Below, one piece after another: positions 42,512-52,085 of a stretch of DNA of 52,146 nucleotides. The notes under the pieces were generated by a model. That model worked only from the letters and a program-made list of their open reading frames with translations. It did not search any database and had not been told where the DNA came from. Source of the DNA: an uncultured Lachnospiraceae bacterium (GTDB taxonomy: Bacteria > Bacillota > Clostridia > Lachnospirales > Lachnospiraceae); NCBI GenBank assembly GCA_910586725.1, contig CAJUJL010000019.1, forward strand, positions 1 to 52,146. The letters run 5' to 3'. Every line of letters starts with the position of its first letter. The stretch's first letter is position 1. The position numbers and the translations under genes are program-made.

Positions 42512-45135
42512 TCTTCCGCTCCACCTGCCTCCAAATACTGCGGCGCCGGTTCCGTCATGCCCGGCTGCTTCTCTTCGTCTTCCGCATCCGGATTTAACGC
42601 GCCGGGATCCTCCGTTTCTTCCTGCGGTTTCTCTCCCGTTGACTCCTCTTTTCCAAAGGACTCATCTATCCTAAGCTCCACCACATTCGAATATTTGCTC
42701 ACGGAGCCATCTGGCATAACGGCCCGTACACGGAAACTATATACCTCATTCGGCACGAAATCCAGCAGATTGCCCGCCGCATCTTTAAACTGGGACATGC
42801 TGTATGTCAGTTCCCGTATTCCTCCGACTCTGACATAATTATCTTCAGGCTCCGCCTGTCTTTTATAAAACACACGGTAAGTATCCGTCTGCGGCCACTG
42901 CGTCCAGTTTAACACTACTTTTCCGTTTTCAATTCCTGCCGTCAGCTGAATCCGCGCCGTTCGCGTTGTTTCTTCGGAGAAATCTCCATAATGGTTGACT
43001 CCGCCTATCACCACATAAGCGCGCACCTTGTACACGTACGTCTCTCCGGTAACGGCCGTCGTGTCCCGATAAGAAATCTGGCTTGCGGGAACGGCCCCCA
43101 GCAAAGCATAGCTGCCGGTCGCTTTTGGCGCACGGTAAATCTCGTAACCGTCCGCACCAGCCATTTTCTTCCAGGCAACCGTAATTTCACCGCCGTCCAC
43201 ATCGCAGTTATCCTCGTCCAAAGACGCTTTTCCGGCCGTAACTGTTGCAGTAAAGACATCCGAAAGATCTCCGTATATTCTGACGCGTTTTTTTGCGTCG
43301 CCTGATTTGGGAGCTTCTTTATACATCCTTACCTGATACTGGTAGGTTCCCGTTTTCGCGAGGTTCTTATCGGTATAAGATACGGTTTCATTATTGGCAA
43401 TCTCCGCCAGATAAACGCCGTTTCGATAAATCTCATAGCCGTCTGCGGTATCTATTTTGTTCCATGACAGCGTAAGGGAAGTCGTGGAGGCAGACGTGGC
43501 ATTGGTAATTGCCGCTTTTTTCAGTTTTGACGCCATTTTTGTATACTTGGCTTTTTTAAATCCGTCTATTTTATTCCATTTTTTGATATTAGTATAGGAA
43601 ATCAGCGGATCTGTAAACGTAAACGATTCCTTCGAATCTATGTATTGGAACACATGCCAGACAAGACGTTTTTGATACCATGCATCGTAGAGTCCCCAGT
43701 GGTATCCCAGGCTTGTTTCCGATGTATGATCCACATGCCTGCCATAAATAAACGCCTCAATCATGCTGTTGCCCTCGCTTATATAATAAGCATAGGCATA
43801 GGCCGCCGCCTGAATCTCTTCTCCTTTGCTGGAATTAAATGACTGCTCTGACAACATGATTTTACAGTCCTTCCCAAAATTCTTTTTCACATAATTGGTC
43901 AGCGTTTTTAAATTCTTAAAATTCACGATTTTTGCTTTGGAAGAACTGGTGGCTTTGGCGTCATCCCAAAAAACCGGATCCGACAGCCCTTCCGGATAAG
44001 CATGGTATGCAATCTGAAAGTCGATTTTTCCCTTTGCTTTTAATTTCGCATAAAAAGTATCCAGCACGGCCTTTGAGCTAAAATACCGTTTGCCATTTCC
44101 GTCGCTGTCATGATTCCAGTTATAATCCAGGCTGATGTAAACATTTGCGTTTTTATTGACGCTCTTTACGGCATTACTGCAAATGCGAAACGCTCTGGCG
44201 TAATTATCCATATATGCGCTAAGACTCTTATTGCCGCCGTAATTCCAGATTGCCGCGCTGTTGACTTCATTGCCGACAATCCAGCCGGACACTAAATTTT
44301 CCTCCGTGCCATAACGTTTTGCCAGATAGGTCATAACGGCTTCCAATGTCTGACATCCCGCTTTGGATGATGTTTTAAATGAAGAGAACAGCGTATAAGA
44401 ATGCCCGCCGTACTGCATCGGAAGCGTTCCTTTGGAACCCGAATCTTTCGGAAGCAGAAGGATCACCGTTACTCTGACCCCCGCCGCACGATATGCCCTG
44501 ACCATCTCGTCATTTCTTTGAATCTGATCCGCATCTAAATAATACTTTTTGTTTTTGTATGTAAAAGACGTTTTATTTACAGCCTGGTTATTTAAAAGGG
44601 AATTGAGCGTCCAGTTGACCACGGCGTGCTGCGCGCCAAGCGCCAGAGAATCTTCTAAATTTTCTGTCTGGATCCCCTTCTTAGAAGACGCAGTTGGCCC
44701 TTTTCCCTTATAAGTCGCAAGCGCTTCCGGATTTGTAATGTATCTGACATTACTTGTTATTTTGTATTTTTTGCCTGTCTTATAGGCAACGGCAAATTTC
44801 TGAAACAGCATGGAATCTTTGTAATTTATTTTAAAAGAAACCGTTCCTTTTTTGGCTTTTACAGACGCAAGCGGCGTCGCGCTTTTCTTGCCTGTTTCCG
44901 ATACGTTTGCGTTCAGGCCCAAAAGATACAGTTTCGATCCCATCGCCTTCGTTTTGTTCTTGACTTTTGCCTTGACGGTAAGCTTCTTTCCCTTGCTGTT
45001 TAACTTGCATGAAGTAACGGAGACCGGCTGGTCTGCCGCCTGAAGCGACGTGGGCCCCGACAGCGTCAAAAATCCTGTCAGGAGTAAAACTGCCGCAATC
45101 ATAAACTTCCATTTATTCCAATTTCTCTTCTGCAT
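42508..45135 (-). CDS. Secreted DUF5722-type glycosidase with three FN3 repeats
   Basis: 875 residues. After a signal peptide (to about LQAAD) comes a beta domain (about 35-130), then a TIM-barrel-like domain that I recognise as DUF5722 (about 140-530). It carries VSGWIVGNEVNSAA (likely acid/base Glu), FQIAYHAYPEGLSDP and KIMLSEQSFNSSKG (likely nucleophile Glu), the two positions used by clan-A retaining glycosidases. Three FN3 repeats follow (about 545-810) and a Glu/Pro-rich tail. It would act on polysaccharides outside the cell; the substrate is unknown. It starts 13 bases after the nucleotidyltransferase gene, so it belongs to the sugar-nucleotide operon. AGGGTG precedes the ATG. Confidence 0.87.
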   Translation of the reverse strand: MQKRNWNKWKFMIAAVLLLTGFLTLSGPTSLQAADQPVSVTSCKLNSKGKKLTVKAKVKNKTKAMGSKLYLLGLNANVSETGKKSATPLASVKAKKGTVSFKINYKDSMLFQKFAVAYKTGKKYKITSNVRYITNPEALATYKGKGPTASSKKGIQTENLEDSLALGAQHAVVNWTLNSLLNNQAVNKTSFTYKNKKYYLDADQIQRNDEMVRAYRAAGVRVTVILLLPKDSGSKGTLPMQYGGHSYTLFSSFKTSSKAGCQTLEAVMTYLAKRYGTEENLVSGWIVGNEVNSAAIWNYGGNKSLSAYMDNYARAFRICSNAVKSVNKNANVYISLDYNWNHDSDGNGKRYFSSKAVLDTFYAKLKAKGKIDFQIAYHAYPEGLSDPVFWDDAKATSSSKAKIVNFKNLKTLTNYVKKNFGKDCKIMLSEQSFNSSKGEEIQAAAYAYAYYISEGNSMIEAFIYGRHVDHTSETSLGYHWGLYDAWYQKRLVWHVFQYIDSKESFTFTDPLISYTNIKKWNKIDGFKKAKYTKMASKLKKAAITNATSASTTSLTLSWNKIDTADGYEIYRNGVYLAEIANNETVSYTDKNLAKTGTYQYQVRMYKEAPKSGDAKKRVRIYGDLSDVFTATVTAGKASLDEDNCDVDGGEITVAWKKMAGADGYEIYRAPKATGSYALLGAVPASQISYRDTTAVTGETYVYKVRAYVVIGGVNHYGDFSEETTRTARIQLTAGIENGKVVLNWTQWPQTDTYRVFYKRQAEPEDNYVRVGGIRELTYSMSQFKDAAGNLLDFVPNEVYSFRVRAVMPDGSVSKYSNVVELRIDESFGKEESTGEKPQEETEDPGALNPDAEDEEKQPGMTEPAPQYLEAGGAEE

Positions 45136-45148
45136 ATGTCACCCTGCC

Positions 45149-46087
45149 TTAAAATAACCGTTCCTTATAAATTCCCTGTGCCGTCAAATTACAAATCGCA
45201 TCGGTAACGCTTTGGCGGTCTTCCTGATAAGTGACTCCAAACCATTTATCCGTTGTCTCAAGCGCTTTGACCGTCGCTTTCTGATTCATCAAAAGCTGAT
45301 CAATGATCTTTGGAAGCAAATACTCTTTCTTCAAATCTCCTTCTTTCTGTTCTTCCAGAAATTCCCGAAATCCCTGTTCCAGTTCATCAAAAATCTCCGG
45401 ATACAGCCCCCACATATTCATAGAAACATACTGATCCTCTTCCACCGGCACAATTTGCCCGTCCTCATCGCGGGCATGCAAAACGCCGTCTTTCCGCTGA
45501 ATCTCATATGTCTCGGTCACTTTTAAAAGATTCCCGCCGGCATCCACCTCGCAAACGCCTCTGGTAACGCCGCCGTTTTCACTTAACGTATTTTTCAAAA
45601 TAAAACCTGCCATACAGATATTGATTTTATTATCTGATATTCCTGTATGAGAAACGAGATACTCATGCAGTTTTACAAACGCCTCTTTTCCATAATAATC
45701 ATCCGCATTGATCACCACAAACGGGTTTTTTACAAGTTCTTTGACCGCAAGCGCCGCCTGTCCCGTCCCCCAAGGTTTCGTACGGCCTGCCGGCTTGTGA
45801 AAACCTTCCGGCAGATCTTCAAGCTCCTGAAACGCATACCTGACCGGAAGAATTTTTTCAATCCTTTCACCGATGATTTCTCTGAAATCTTTTTCCAGAT
45901 CATGCCGGATAATAAAAACGACTTCGTCAAATCCCGCTTCCATTGCATCATAAATCGAATAATCCATAATAATTTCACCGCACGGGCCTACCGGAACCAA
46001 CTGTTTGATCCCGCCGCCAAAACGGCTTCCAATGCCCGCCGCCATAATCACAAGCGTTGTTTTTTTCTGTTCCAATCTCTTCACCAC
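45149..46087 (-). CDS. Sugar-phosphate nucleotidyltransferase-like protein
   Basis: A 312-residue GT-A-type nucleotidyltransferase. The N-terminal signature is MAAGIGSRFGGGIKQLVPVGP, a compact variant of the usual G-x-G-T-R-x-x-P-K loop; PWGTGQAALAV and VINADDYYG carry the base- and metal-binding residues. I cannot tell which sugar-1-phosphate or nucleotide it uses. The start is uncertain: the GTG at 46087 has no good site, whereas a TTG at 46075 has GGTGAAG nearby. It lies 59 bases after the phosphohexomutase, whose product it could use. Confidence 0.82.
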   Translation of the reverse strand: MVKRLEQKKTTLVIMAAGIGSRFGGGIKQLVPVGPCGEIIMDYSIYDAMEAGFDEVVFIIRHDLEKDFREIIGERIEKILPVRYAFQELEDLPEGFHKPAGRTKPWGTGQAALAVKELVKNPFVVINADDYYGKEAFVKLHEYLVSHTGISDNKINICMAGFILKNTLSENGGVTRGVCEVDAGGNLLKVTETYEIQRKDGVLHARDEDGQIVPVEEDQYVSMNMWGLYPEIFDELEQGFREFLEEQKEGDLKKEYLLPKIIDQLLMNQKATVKALETTDKWFGVTYQEDRQSVTDAICNLTAQGIYKERLF

Positions 46088-46146
46088 ACAGTCTTTTCAA
46101 AATGTTATAAGCTCCAGGCGCCGCTGGCTCAGTCCGCCATCTCCGT

Positions 46147-47877
46147 CTAGTTTTCTTCTACATAATCCAGCATTGCTTTATTGAGCGCTTCTAATTTTTC
46201 TTTTCCGTCTTCAAGGGAATCTCCAACAACTCCGAAATAAAATTTAATCTTCGGTTCTGTTCCGGACGGCCGCACACAGCACCAGGAACGGTTGGAGAGC
46301 TCATAATACAGCACATTGGAGTTTGGAAGCCCCGTTTTTGTAACTTCCCCTGTCGTCAGGTCTTTTCTGGTATCTTCGCTGTAATCACGCACTGCCAGTA
46401 CTTTCCTGCCGGCAAGCTCTTTGGGAGGATTGCTGCGCATTTTCGCCATCATCTCAAGGATTCTGGCCGCTCCGTCCATACCCTTTAACGTCATCGTTTC
46501 AAGCCCTTCCTGATAGAAACCATAGCGCCCATACATTTCAAGCATCGCATCCCAAAGCGTCATGCCCTTGGATTTATACCAGGAAGCAACTTCGCAAAGC
46601 AGCATCACGGCAATACAGGCGTCTTTGTCTCTTGCGTAAGTTCCCGCCAGGCATCCGTAGCTTTCTTCCAGTCCAAATACGTAATGGAACGTATTTTCCT
46701 CTTCAAAGTTCTTAATCTGCTCGCCAATATATTTAAATCCCGTTAAAACCTCAATCAATTTCACATCATATGCCCGCGCAATTTCTTTCGCCATATCCGT
46801 TGTGACAATTGTCTCAACAAGAGCGGGATGTTCTGGCATCGTGCCTGTAGCCGTTCTTTCCCTGAGAATATATTCGGCAATCAGCATACCTGACATATTG
46901 CCGGTAAAGCTTACGTATTCGCCCGACGCCGTATCTTTGCAGTACACGCCCAGGCGGTCTGCGTCCGGATCTGTTGCAAGCACAATATCGGCGTCTTTTT
47001 CTTTTGCGAGATTTAATGCCAGCTCAAAAGCTTTTGGTGATTCCGGATTCGGATAAGCAACGGTCGGAAAATTCCCGTCGGGAAGCTCCTGTTCTTTCAC
47101 CACATACACATTTTTAAATCCAAGCTCGCTTAATACCCTGCGCACCGGCAGATTTCCTGTTCCGTGAAGCGGCGTATACACAATCTTGATGTTGTCCGCC
47201 TGTTCCCGGATCACTTCCGGGTGGATGGACTGTTTCTTCAATTCCTGCATATACAGATCGTCAATTTCACTTCCAATCATCTGATGCAGGCCCGCAGCCT
47301 TCGCCTCCGCTTCCCCCATCGTCTTAACCATGGAAAAATCCGTTACTTTCGCAACTTCCGCCAAAATATTTTTATCGTGCGGCGGCGTAATCTGCGCGCC
47401 ATCTTCCCAATATACCTTGTATCCGTTGTATTCCCGCGGATTGTGGCTTGCAGTTACCACAATGCCGGCAATACAGCCTAAGTGGCGCACCGCAAAAGAC
47501 AACTCCGGCGTAGGACGCAGCGTTTCAAAAATATAAGATTTGATACCGTTCGCATTTAAACACAACGCCGCCTCTTTGGCAAATTCCGGTGACATAATCC
47601 TGGAATCAAAGGCAATTGCCACGCCTTTTTCTTTACCGTCCTGGGATATGATATAATTTGCCAGTCCCTGCGTCGCCTGACGGACCGTATAAATATTCAT
47701 CCGGTTCGTTCCCGCTCCGATTACGCCGCGAAGCCCTCCTGTGCCAAACTCCAGCTGACGGTAAAACCGATCCTGTATTTCTTTATCATCATTTTCGATT
47801 GCTTTTAATTCCGCTCTTGTATCTTCATCAAAATAGGAATCCGTACACCATTTTTTATACTCTTCCAAATATCCCAT
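46147..47877 (-). CDS. Phosphoglucomutase/phosphomannomutase
   Basis: A 576-residue alpha-D-phosphohexomutase interconverting hexose 6- and 1-phosphates. The catalytic serine loop is VTASHNPREYNGYK, the metal loop is ATDPDADRLGV, the sugar-binding loop is FGLEESYG and the phosphate loop is RPSGTEPKIKFYFGV. The long form is the PgcA type of Firmicutes, acting on glucose and often on mannose. Between mannose-6-phosphate isomerase and GDP-mannose synthesis it would supply mannose-1-phosphate for ManC. The ATG at 47877 follows AGGTGA; the frame extends 12 codons further without a site. Confidence 0.93.
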   Translation of the reverse strand: MGYLEEYKKWCTDSYFDEDTRAELKAIENDDKEIQDRFYRQLEFGTGGLRGVIGAGTNRMNIYTVRQATQGLANYIISQDGKEKGVAIAFDSRIMSPEFAKEAALCLNANGIKSYIFETLRPTPELSFAVRHLGCIAGIVVTASHNPREYNGYKVYWEDGAQITPPHDKNILAEVAKVTDFSMVKTMGEAEAKAAGLHQMIGSEIDDLYMQELKKQSIHPEVIREQADNIKIVYTPLHGTGNLPVRRVLSELGFKNVYVVKEQELPDGNFPTVAYPNPESPKAFELALNLAKEKDADIVLATDPDADRLGVYCKDTASGEYVSFTGNMSGMLIAEYILRERTATGTMPEHPALVETIVTTDMAKEIARAYDVKLIEVLTGFKYIGEQIKNFEEENTFHYVFGLEESYGCLAGTYARDKDACIAVMLLCEVASWYKSKGMTLWDAMLEMYGRYGFYQEGLETMTLKGMDGAARILEMMAKMRSNPPKELAGRKVLAVRDYSEDTRKDLTTGEVTKTGLPNSNVLYYELSNRSWCCVRPSGTEPKIKFYFGVVGDSLEDGKEKLEALNKAMLDYVEEN

Positions 47878-47973
47878 TTTTATCACCTGGTCCTTTCTTT
47901 GAATTGTATTCACCGCATTGTTTTCTATTTTATATCTGAAACATTGAAACCATATTAAAACTTGCTAAATTTT

Positions 47974-48927
47974 TTAATCCGATCCACTCCCAACAGAAGA
48001 CGCCACAATTTCCATATTTCCAAGCAGTTTTACATTTCCAAAGCCGTTTGGCAATATCAGATGCGCTCCTTTTTTTACCGGAACGCCGTTTATGCTGCCC
48101 GCTCCATCCAAAACGCTCATCAGCAGAAAGGGTTGCGACTGCTCAAAATTCATTTCACCGTCTAAAACAAGCTTCCAAACCCGGTAGCTGTCGCAGAAAA
48201 CGAGCGCATTCCATTGATTCCTGGGAACATCGGATGCATCTATGACACATTTCTCAACCGGCTTTGCCGGCACGCGAATTACGTCTATACTCTTTTGTAC
48301 ATGCAGCTCCCTGGGCTTGCCTCCGCTCAAACGCCCATAGTCGTAAACCCGGTATGTGATGTCGCTGTTTTGCTCCACCTCATAGACCAAAAGACCTCCC
48401 TTGATTGCATGCACGCAGCCAGGATCAATCTGTACAAAACTTCCTTTTTTGACAGGTATTTCTCTGATAAACTCTGTCCACCTGCCTTCTTCTATCATTC
48501 GGGCAAGCTCCTCTCTGTCAGAAGCATTGTGTCCGACTACAAAAGCCGCGTCATCCTCACAATCCAGAACATACCAGCACTCCGTCTTTCCAAGCGAACC
48601 GTTTTCATGCTCATTTGCATAGGCGTTGTTCGGATGCACCTGGACGCTTAAATCGTCTCTGGCGTCAATAAGTTTAACCATCAGAGGAAAACGCGGATCG
48701 TTCAAATATCCAAACAACTCCGGATGTTCCTTCCACAACTTTGATAAAAATTCGCCCTGAAATTTTCCTTCTGCAACCTTACAGTCGCCTTTTTCATGCG
48801 CGGAAATCCCCCAGCATTCACCCACATCATTGCCTTCCACTTCATATCCAAATTCTGTTCTAAGCCTTGTCCCACCCCAAACATTATGGGTAAATACCGG
48901 ATCTAAAAATAAGATTTCGTTTTCCAT
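47974..48927 (-). CDS. manA: Mannose-6-phosphate isomerase, class I
   Basis: A 317-residue zinc enzyme converting fructose 6-phosphate and mannose 6-phosphate, the entry to GDP-mannose. Metal ligands lie in LSVQVHPNN (Gln and His), GKTECWYVL (Glu) and DPGCVHAIKGG (His), with the catalytic Arg region YRVYDYGR further on; the short class I form is common in Firmicutes. The ATG at 48927 begins 8 bases after the rmd stop, and the nearest GGAGG is about 17 bases away inside rmd, so initiation probably depends on coupling to rmd. The frame extends to 49005 but overlaps rmd. Confidence 0.93.
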   Translation of the reverse strand: MENEILFLDPVFTHNVWGGTRLRTEFGYEVEGNDVGECWGISAHEKGDCKVAEGKFQGEFLSKLWKEHPELFGYLNDPRFPLMVKLIDARDDLSVQVHPNNAYANEHENGSLGKTECWYVLDCEDDAAFVVGHNASDREELARMIEEGRWTEFIREIPVKKGSFVQIDPGCVHAIKGGLLVYEVEQNSDITYRVYDYGRLSGGKPRELHVQKSIDVIRVPAKPVEKCVIDASDVPRNQWNALVFCDSYRVWKLVLDGEMNFEQSQPFLLMSVLDGAGSINGVPVKKGAHLILPNGFGNVKLLGNMEIVASSVGSGSD

Positions 48928-48935
48928 ACCGTATT

Positions 48936-49871
48936 TTAAATTTTCCTCCTCCAATAGTCCAATGTTTCCTGAATTGTCTGTTCCAGCGGAATCTTTGGAA
49001 CCCATCCCGTAACTTCGTATACCTTACGCGTATCTGCTTCAATCGTAGGCACATCCACCGGACGAAATCTTGACGGATCCTTTTCAACCTGAATTTTTGT
49101 TTTGGATTTTGACAAAATCATGTTTAAAATATCTTCAATTACAATAGCGCGGCCGCTTCCGATATTGTATGTCTCTCCCGTTTCTCCTTTGCGGATCAGA
49201 AGATCGTATGCCCTGACCACATCGCGGACGTCCGTAAAATCACGCGCAACGCTTAAATTCCCTACCTTTATCACAGGCTCCTTGAGCCCCGCTTCAATTT
49301 CCGCCGTTTGTCTGCAGAAATCAGCCACAACAAACAAAGAATCCTGATTGGGGCCAATGTGGTTAAACGCGCGTACCATCATCACCTCTAAGCCAAAAGC
49401 CTGCGCGTATATTCTTCCGAACATATTCTGACAGGCCTTAGTCGCCGCATAAATATTTCCCGGACGGATCGCGTTCTCTTCCGTAACCGGCGTTTCTTCC
49501 GGACGGATCGGCCCGTATTCCTCACCGGAGCCAATCAAAAGCGTCCTAGGCTTATGGGAAAGCCCGCGTATCGCTTCCAGTACGTTTACGCTTCCTTTGA
49601 TATTGACGTCAATCGTCAACTGGGGATTCTTCCAGGATACCGCCACGGAACTCTGCGCCGCAAGATGGTAAACATAATCCGGCCGCACTTGTTCGAGCAA
49701 ATCCACGATCCCGTTTTTATCTAAAATATTTAAATCATATACGTCCGCATCCGGTATGTCAATCGTCTCTCCCGGCATTTTTGTCACGGCAACCTTCTGT
49801 CCCTCCGCCTGTAAATAGCGAATCAGGTAATCGCCCACAAAACCGGCGCCGCCAATAATAAATGATTTCAT
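48936..49871 (-). CDS. rmd: GDP-4-keto-6-deoxy-D-mannose reductase
   Basis: A 311-residue extended short-chain dehydrogenase: the NAD(P) motif GGAGFVGDYLIRYL, GSGEEYG as the Ser/catalytic region, YAATK (Tyr-x-x-x-Lys) and VRAFNHIGP. The last motif marks the RMD branch that makes GDP-D-rhamnose, rather than the GDP-fucose synthase branch. It takes the product of Gmd, encoded just upstream, and would supply the donor for the rhamnosyltransferases. The ATG at 49871 has AGGT 7 bases before it; the longer frame to 49934 starts in the spacer. Confidence 0.88.
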   Translation of the reverse strand: MKSFIIGGAGFVGDYLIRYLQAEGQKVAVTKMPGETIDIPDADVYDLNILDKNGIVDLLEQVRPDYVYHLAAQSSVAVSWKNPQLTIDVNIKGSVNVLEAIRGLSHKPRTLLIGSGEEYGPIRPEETPVTEENAIRPGNIYAATKACQNMFGRIYAQAFGLEVMMVRAFNHIGPNQDSLFVVADFCRQTAEIEAGLKEPVIKVGNLSVARDFTDVRDVVRAYDLLIRKGETGETYNIGSGRAIVIEDILNMILSKSKTKIQVEKDPSRFRPVDVPTIEADTRKVYEVTGWVPKIPLEQTIQETLDYWRRKI

Positions 49872-49967
49872 CGCTGTACCTGCCTTACCGTTAAAATTAC
49901 ACAAAAGGGTGCTTTTCATAATTAGAAAATACACCCCTTATTGTCATGCTATGCTCCCTGATTTCAT

Positions 49968-50999
49968 TTACAGGTTCTCTGCTTTGATTTCCTTTGCTAC
50001 AATTTCCATATCATTTTTTACCATACGTTCTACTAACTGTGCAAAAGATATTTCTCTTTTCCATCCCAGCTCCGTTTCCGCCTTCGCCGGATTACCCAGC
50101 AAAACTTCCACTTCCGCCGGCCGGAAAAATTCCGGATTGATTGTTACCAAAACCCTGCCGGTTTCTTTATCCCTGCCGACTTCGTCAACGCCCTGGCCTT
50201 CCCATGCAATTTCAATCCCCACATGTCGAAATGCCGTTTCGACAAACTCACGTACGGTCCTTGTCTCGTTGGTAGCGATTACATAATCATCCGGTTTGTC
50301 GTTCTGCAACAGCATCCACATCGCATGCACATAATCTTTGGCATGTCCCCAGTCGCGTTTGGAGTCTAAGTTGCCAAGCTCAATGTGATCCTGTACCCCC
50401 TGTTTGATGCGGGCTACCGCGTACGTGATTTTACGGGTAACAAATTCTTTTCCTCTTCTCTCGCTCTCATGGTTAAATAAAATTCCGCTGCATGCAAACA
50501 TATTAAAGCTTTCACGGTAATTTTTCGTAATCCAGAATCCGTACACCTTGGCTACTCCATACGGGCTTCTCGGATAAAACGGCGTCTTCTCCGTCTGCGG
50601 CATTTCCTGAACCTTACCAAACATCTCAGAAGTGGCGGCCTGGTAAAAATGAGCTTCCGGTTTTACAATGCGGATTGCTTCGAGCATATTCGTCACGCCC
50701 AGCGCGTCAATATCCGCCGTTGCCAGCGGCTGTTCCCAGCTTGTCCCGACAAAAGACTGCGCAGCCAGATTATATACTTCGTCCGCCATAGATATTTTCA
50801 TTGCGTTTACCAGAGAAACCAAATCCGTCATATCCGCATAAATAAAATGGATTTTATCTTTGATATGCTCCACATTTCCATAATCCACAACGCTTTTGCG
50901 TCTCATAATTCCGTAAACTTCATATCCTTTTTCCAGCAGAAGCTCGGCCAGGTAGGAACCGTCCTGTCCAGTTACACCTGTAATCAGCGCTTTTTTCAT
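49968..50999 (-). CDS. gmd: GDP-mannose 4,6-dehydratase
   Basis: A 343-residue SDR enzyme converting GDP-mannose to GDP-4-keto-6-deoxymannose. Motifs: ITGVTGQDGSYLAELLLEKGY (NADP loop), the RR stretch YGIMRRKS, NLAAQSFVGTSW, AATSEMFGKV, the YGVAK catalytic Tyr/Lys and GILFNHESERRG, all typical of Gmd. Its start is 15 bases after manC and 97 bases separate it from rmd, so the three form one pathway unit from mannose-1-phosphate to GDP-D-rhamnose. Nothing unusual in length or motifs. Confidence 0.97.
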   Translation of the reverse strand: MKKALITGVTGQDGSYLAELLLEKGYEVYGIMRRKSVVDYGNVEHIKDKIHFIYADMTDLVSLVNAMKISMADEVYNLAAQSFVGTSWEQPLATADIDALGVTNMLEAIRIVKPEAHFYQAATSEMFGKVQEMPQTEKTPFYPRSPYGVAKVYGFWITKNYRESFNMFACSGILFNHESERRGKEFVTRKITYAVARIKQGVQDHIELGNLDSKRDWGHAKDYVHAMWMLLQNDKPDDYVIATNETRTVREFVETAFRHVGIEIAWEGQGVDEVGRDKETGRVLVTINPEFFRPAEVEVLLGNPAKAETELGWKREISFAQLVERMVKNDMEIVAKEIKAENL

Positions 51000-51014
51000 G
51001 TTGTTTCTCCTTTA

Positions 51015-52085
51015 TTAAATATATTCATCGCGGTTGCAGATTTTAAGATTCTCCAGAACCTTTTTAATATCTCCCGCACTGTTTTTTTCACAGATTAACG
51101 TAGCGTCTTCCGTATCCACAATAATCAGATCCTGGATTCCGATTGTGGCAATCAGTTTTCCGCCGCCTTGAATAATGTTATTTTTGCTGTTGATTGTAAT
51201 AATGTTGCCATCCACTACATTTCCGGCTTCGTTTGTCTTTTTGATCCTGCCGACCGCAAGCCAGCTTCCAACGTCATCCCATCCAAACGTTCCGGGCAGA
51301 ATAAAGATATTCTCCGCTTTTTCCATTATGCCGTAATCAATGGATACGGATGAAAATCCTGCAAATTCCTTCTCCAGCACAAGCTCCTGCTCCTGTGTGC
51401 CGATTGCCTTTTGAATGCTCATAAGGCCTGAGTGCAGATCCGGCAGATGCATCCGGATATTGGAAAGAATCGTAGAGACTTTCCACAAAAACATACCGCT
51501 GTTCCAGAGGTATTCCTCCGTGGCAAGATACTCTTTGGCCTTTGCAAGATCCGGCTTTTCCACAAAACAATCCACCTGATACGCATGCCCGTCCGATGCA
51601 TCAGGATTAAATTTGATATATCCGTATCCTGTTTCCGGATAATCCGGCGTGATGCCAATCGTCACCAGATTCGGCCCCTTCTCTGCGATTTCGCACCCTT
51701 CCCGAAGCGTTTGCACAAACATTTTGTTGTATTTTATCAGATGATCAGAAGGAAGCACCATCATAACGGCGTCTTCGTATTTTTTAGCAATATGCACGGC
51801 GCCAAGTCCAATACAGGGAGCCGTATTACGGCCAACCGGCTCACAGAGGATATTCTCCTCGGGAATGCCCGGCAGCTGTTCCAACACAAGATTTTTGTAA
51901 TCTTTGTTGGTGGAAATATAGATGTCTTCCATTTCTACCAGAGAGCTGATTCGTTCCACCGTAAGCTGAATCATCGTCTTACCGTCATCAGTCAGAGACA
52001 GAAACTGCTTGGGCAGACTCTTTCTGCTTTTGGGCCAAAAACGCTCGCCGCGGCCACCAGCCATGATGAGTGCCGTTTTTTTCAT
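51015..52085 (-). CDS. manC: Mannose-1-phosphate guanylyltransferase
   Basis: A 356-residue enzyme that makes GDP-mannose from GTP and mannose-1-phosphate. The signature is IMAGGRGERFWPKSRKSLPKQF, followed by EPVGRNTAPCIGLGA, VLPSDHLI, GYGYIKF, FVEKPD, WNSGMFLWK and DYGIMEKAENI, with PGTFGWDDVGSW. It lacks the C-terminal isomerase domain of two-function ManC proteins; isomerase is supplied separately by manA. AGGGAGG lies 8 bases upstream of the ATG. As the first gene in the window of the sugar-nucleotide operon its promoter is probably beyond the right edge. Confidence 0.97.
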   Translation of the reverse strand: MKKTALIMAGGRGERFWPKSRKSLPKQFLSLTDDGKTMIQLTVERISSLVEMEDIYISTNKDYKNLVLEQLPGIPEENILCEPVGRNTAPCIGLGAVHIAKKYEDAVMMVLPSDHLIKYNKMFVQTLREGCEIAEKGPNLVTIGITPDYPETGYGYIKFNPDASDGHAYQVDCFVEKPDLAKAKEYLATEEYLWNSGMFLWKVSTILSNIRMHLPDLHSGLMSIQKAIGTQEQELVLEKEFAGFSSVSIDYGIMEKAENIFILPGTFGWDDVGSWLAVGRIKKTNEAGNVVDGNIITINSKNNIIQGGGKLIATIGIQDLIIVDTEDATLICEKNSAGDIKKVLENLKICNRDEYI

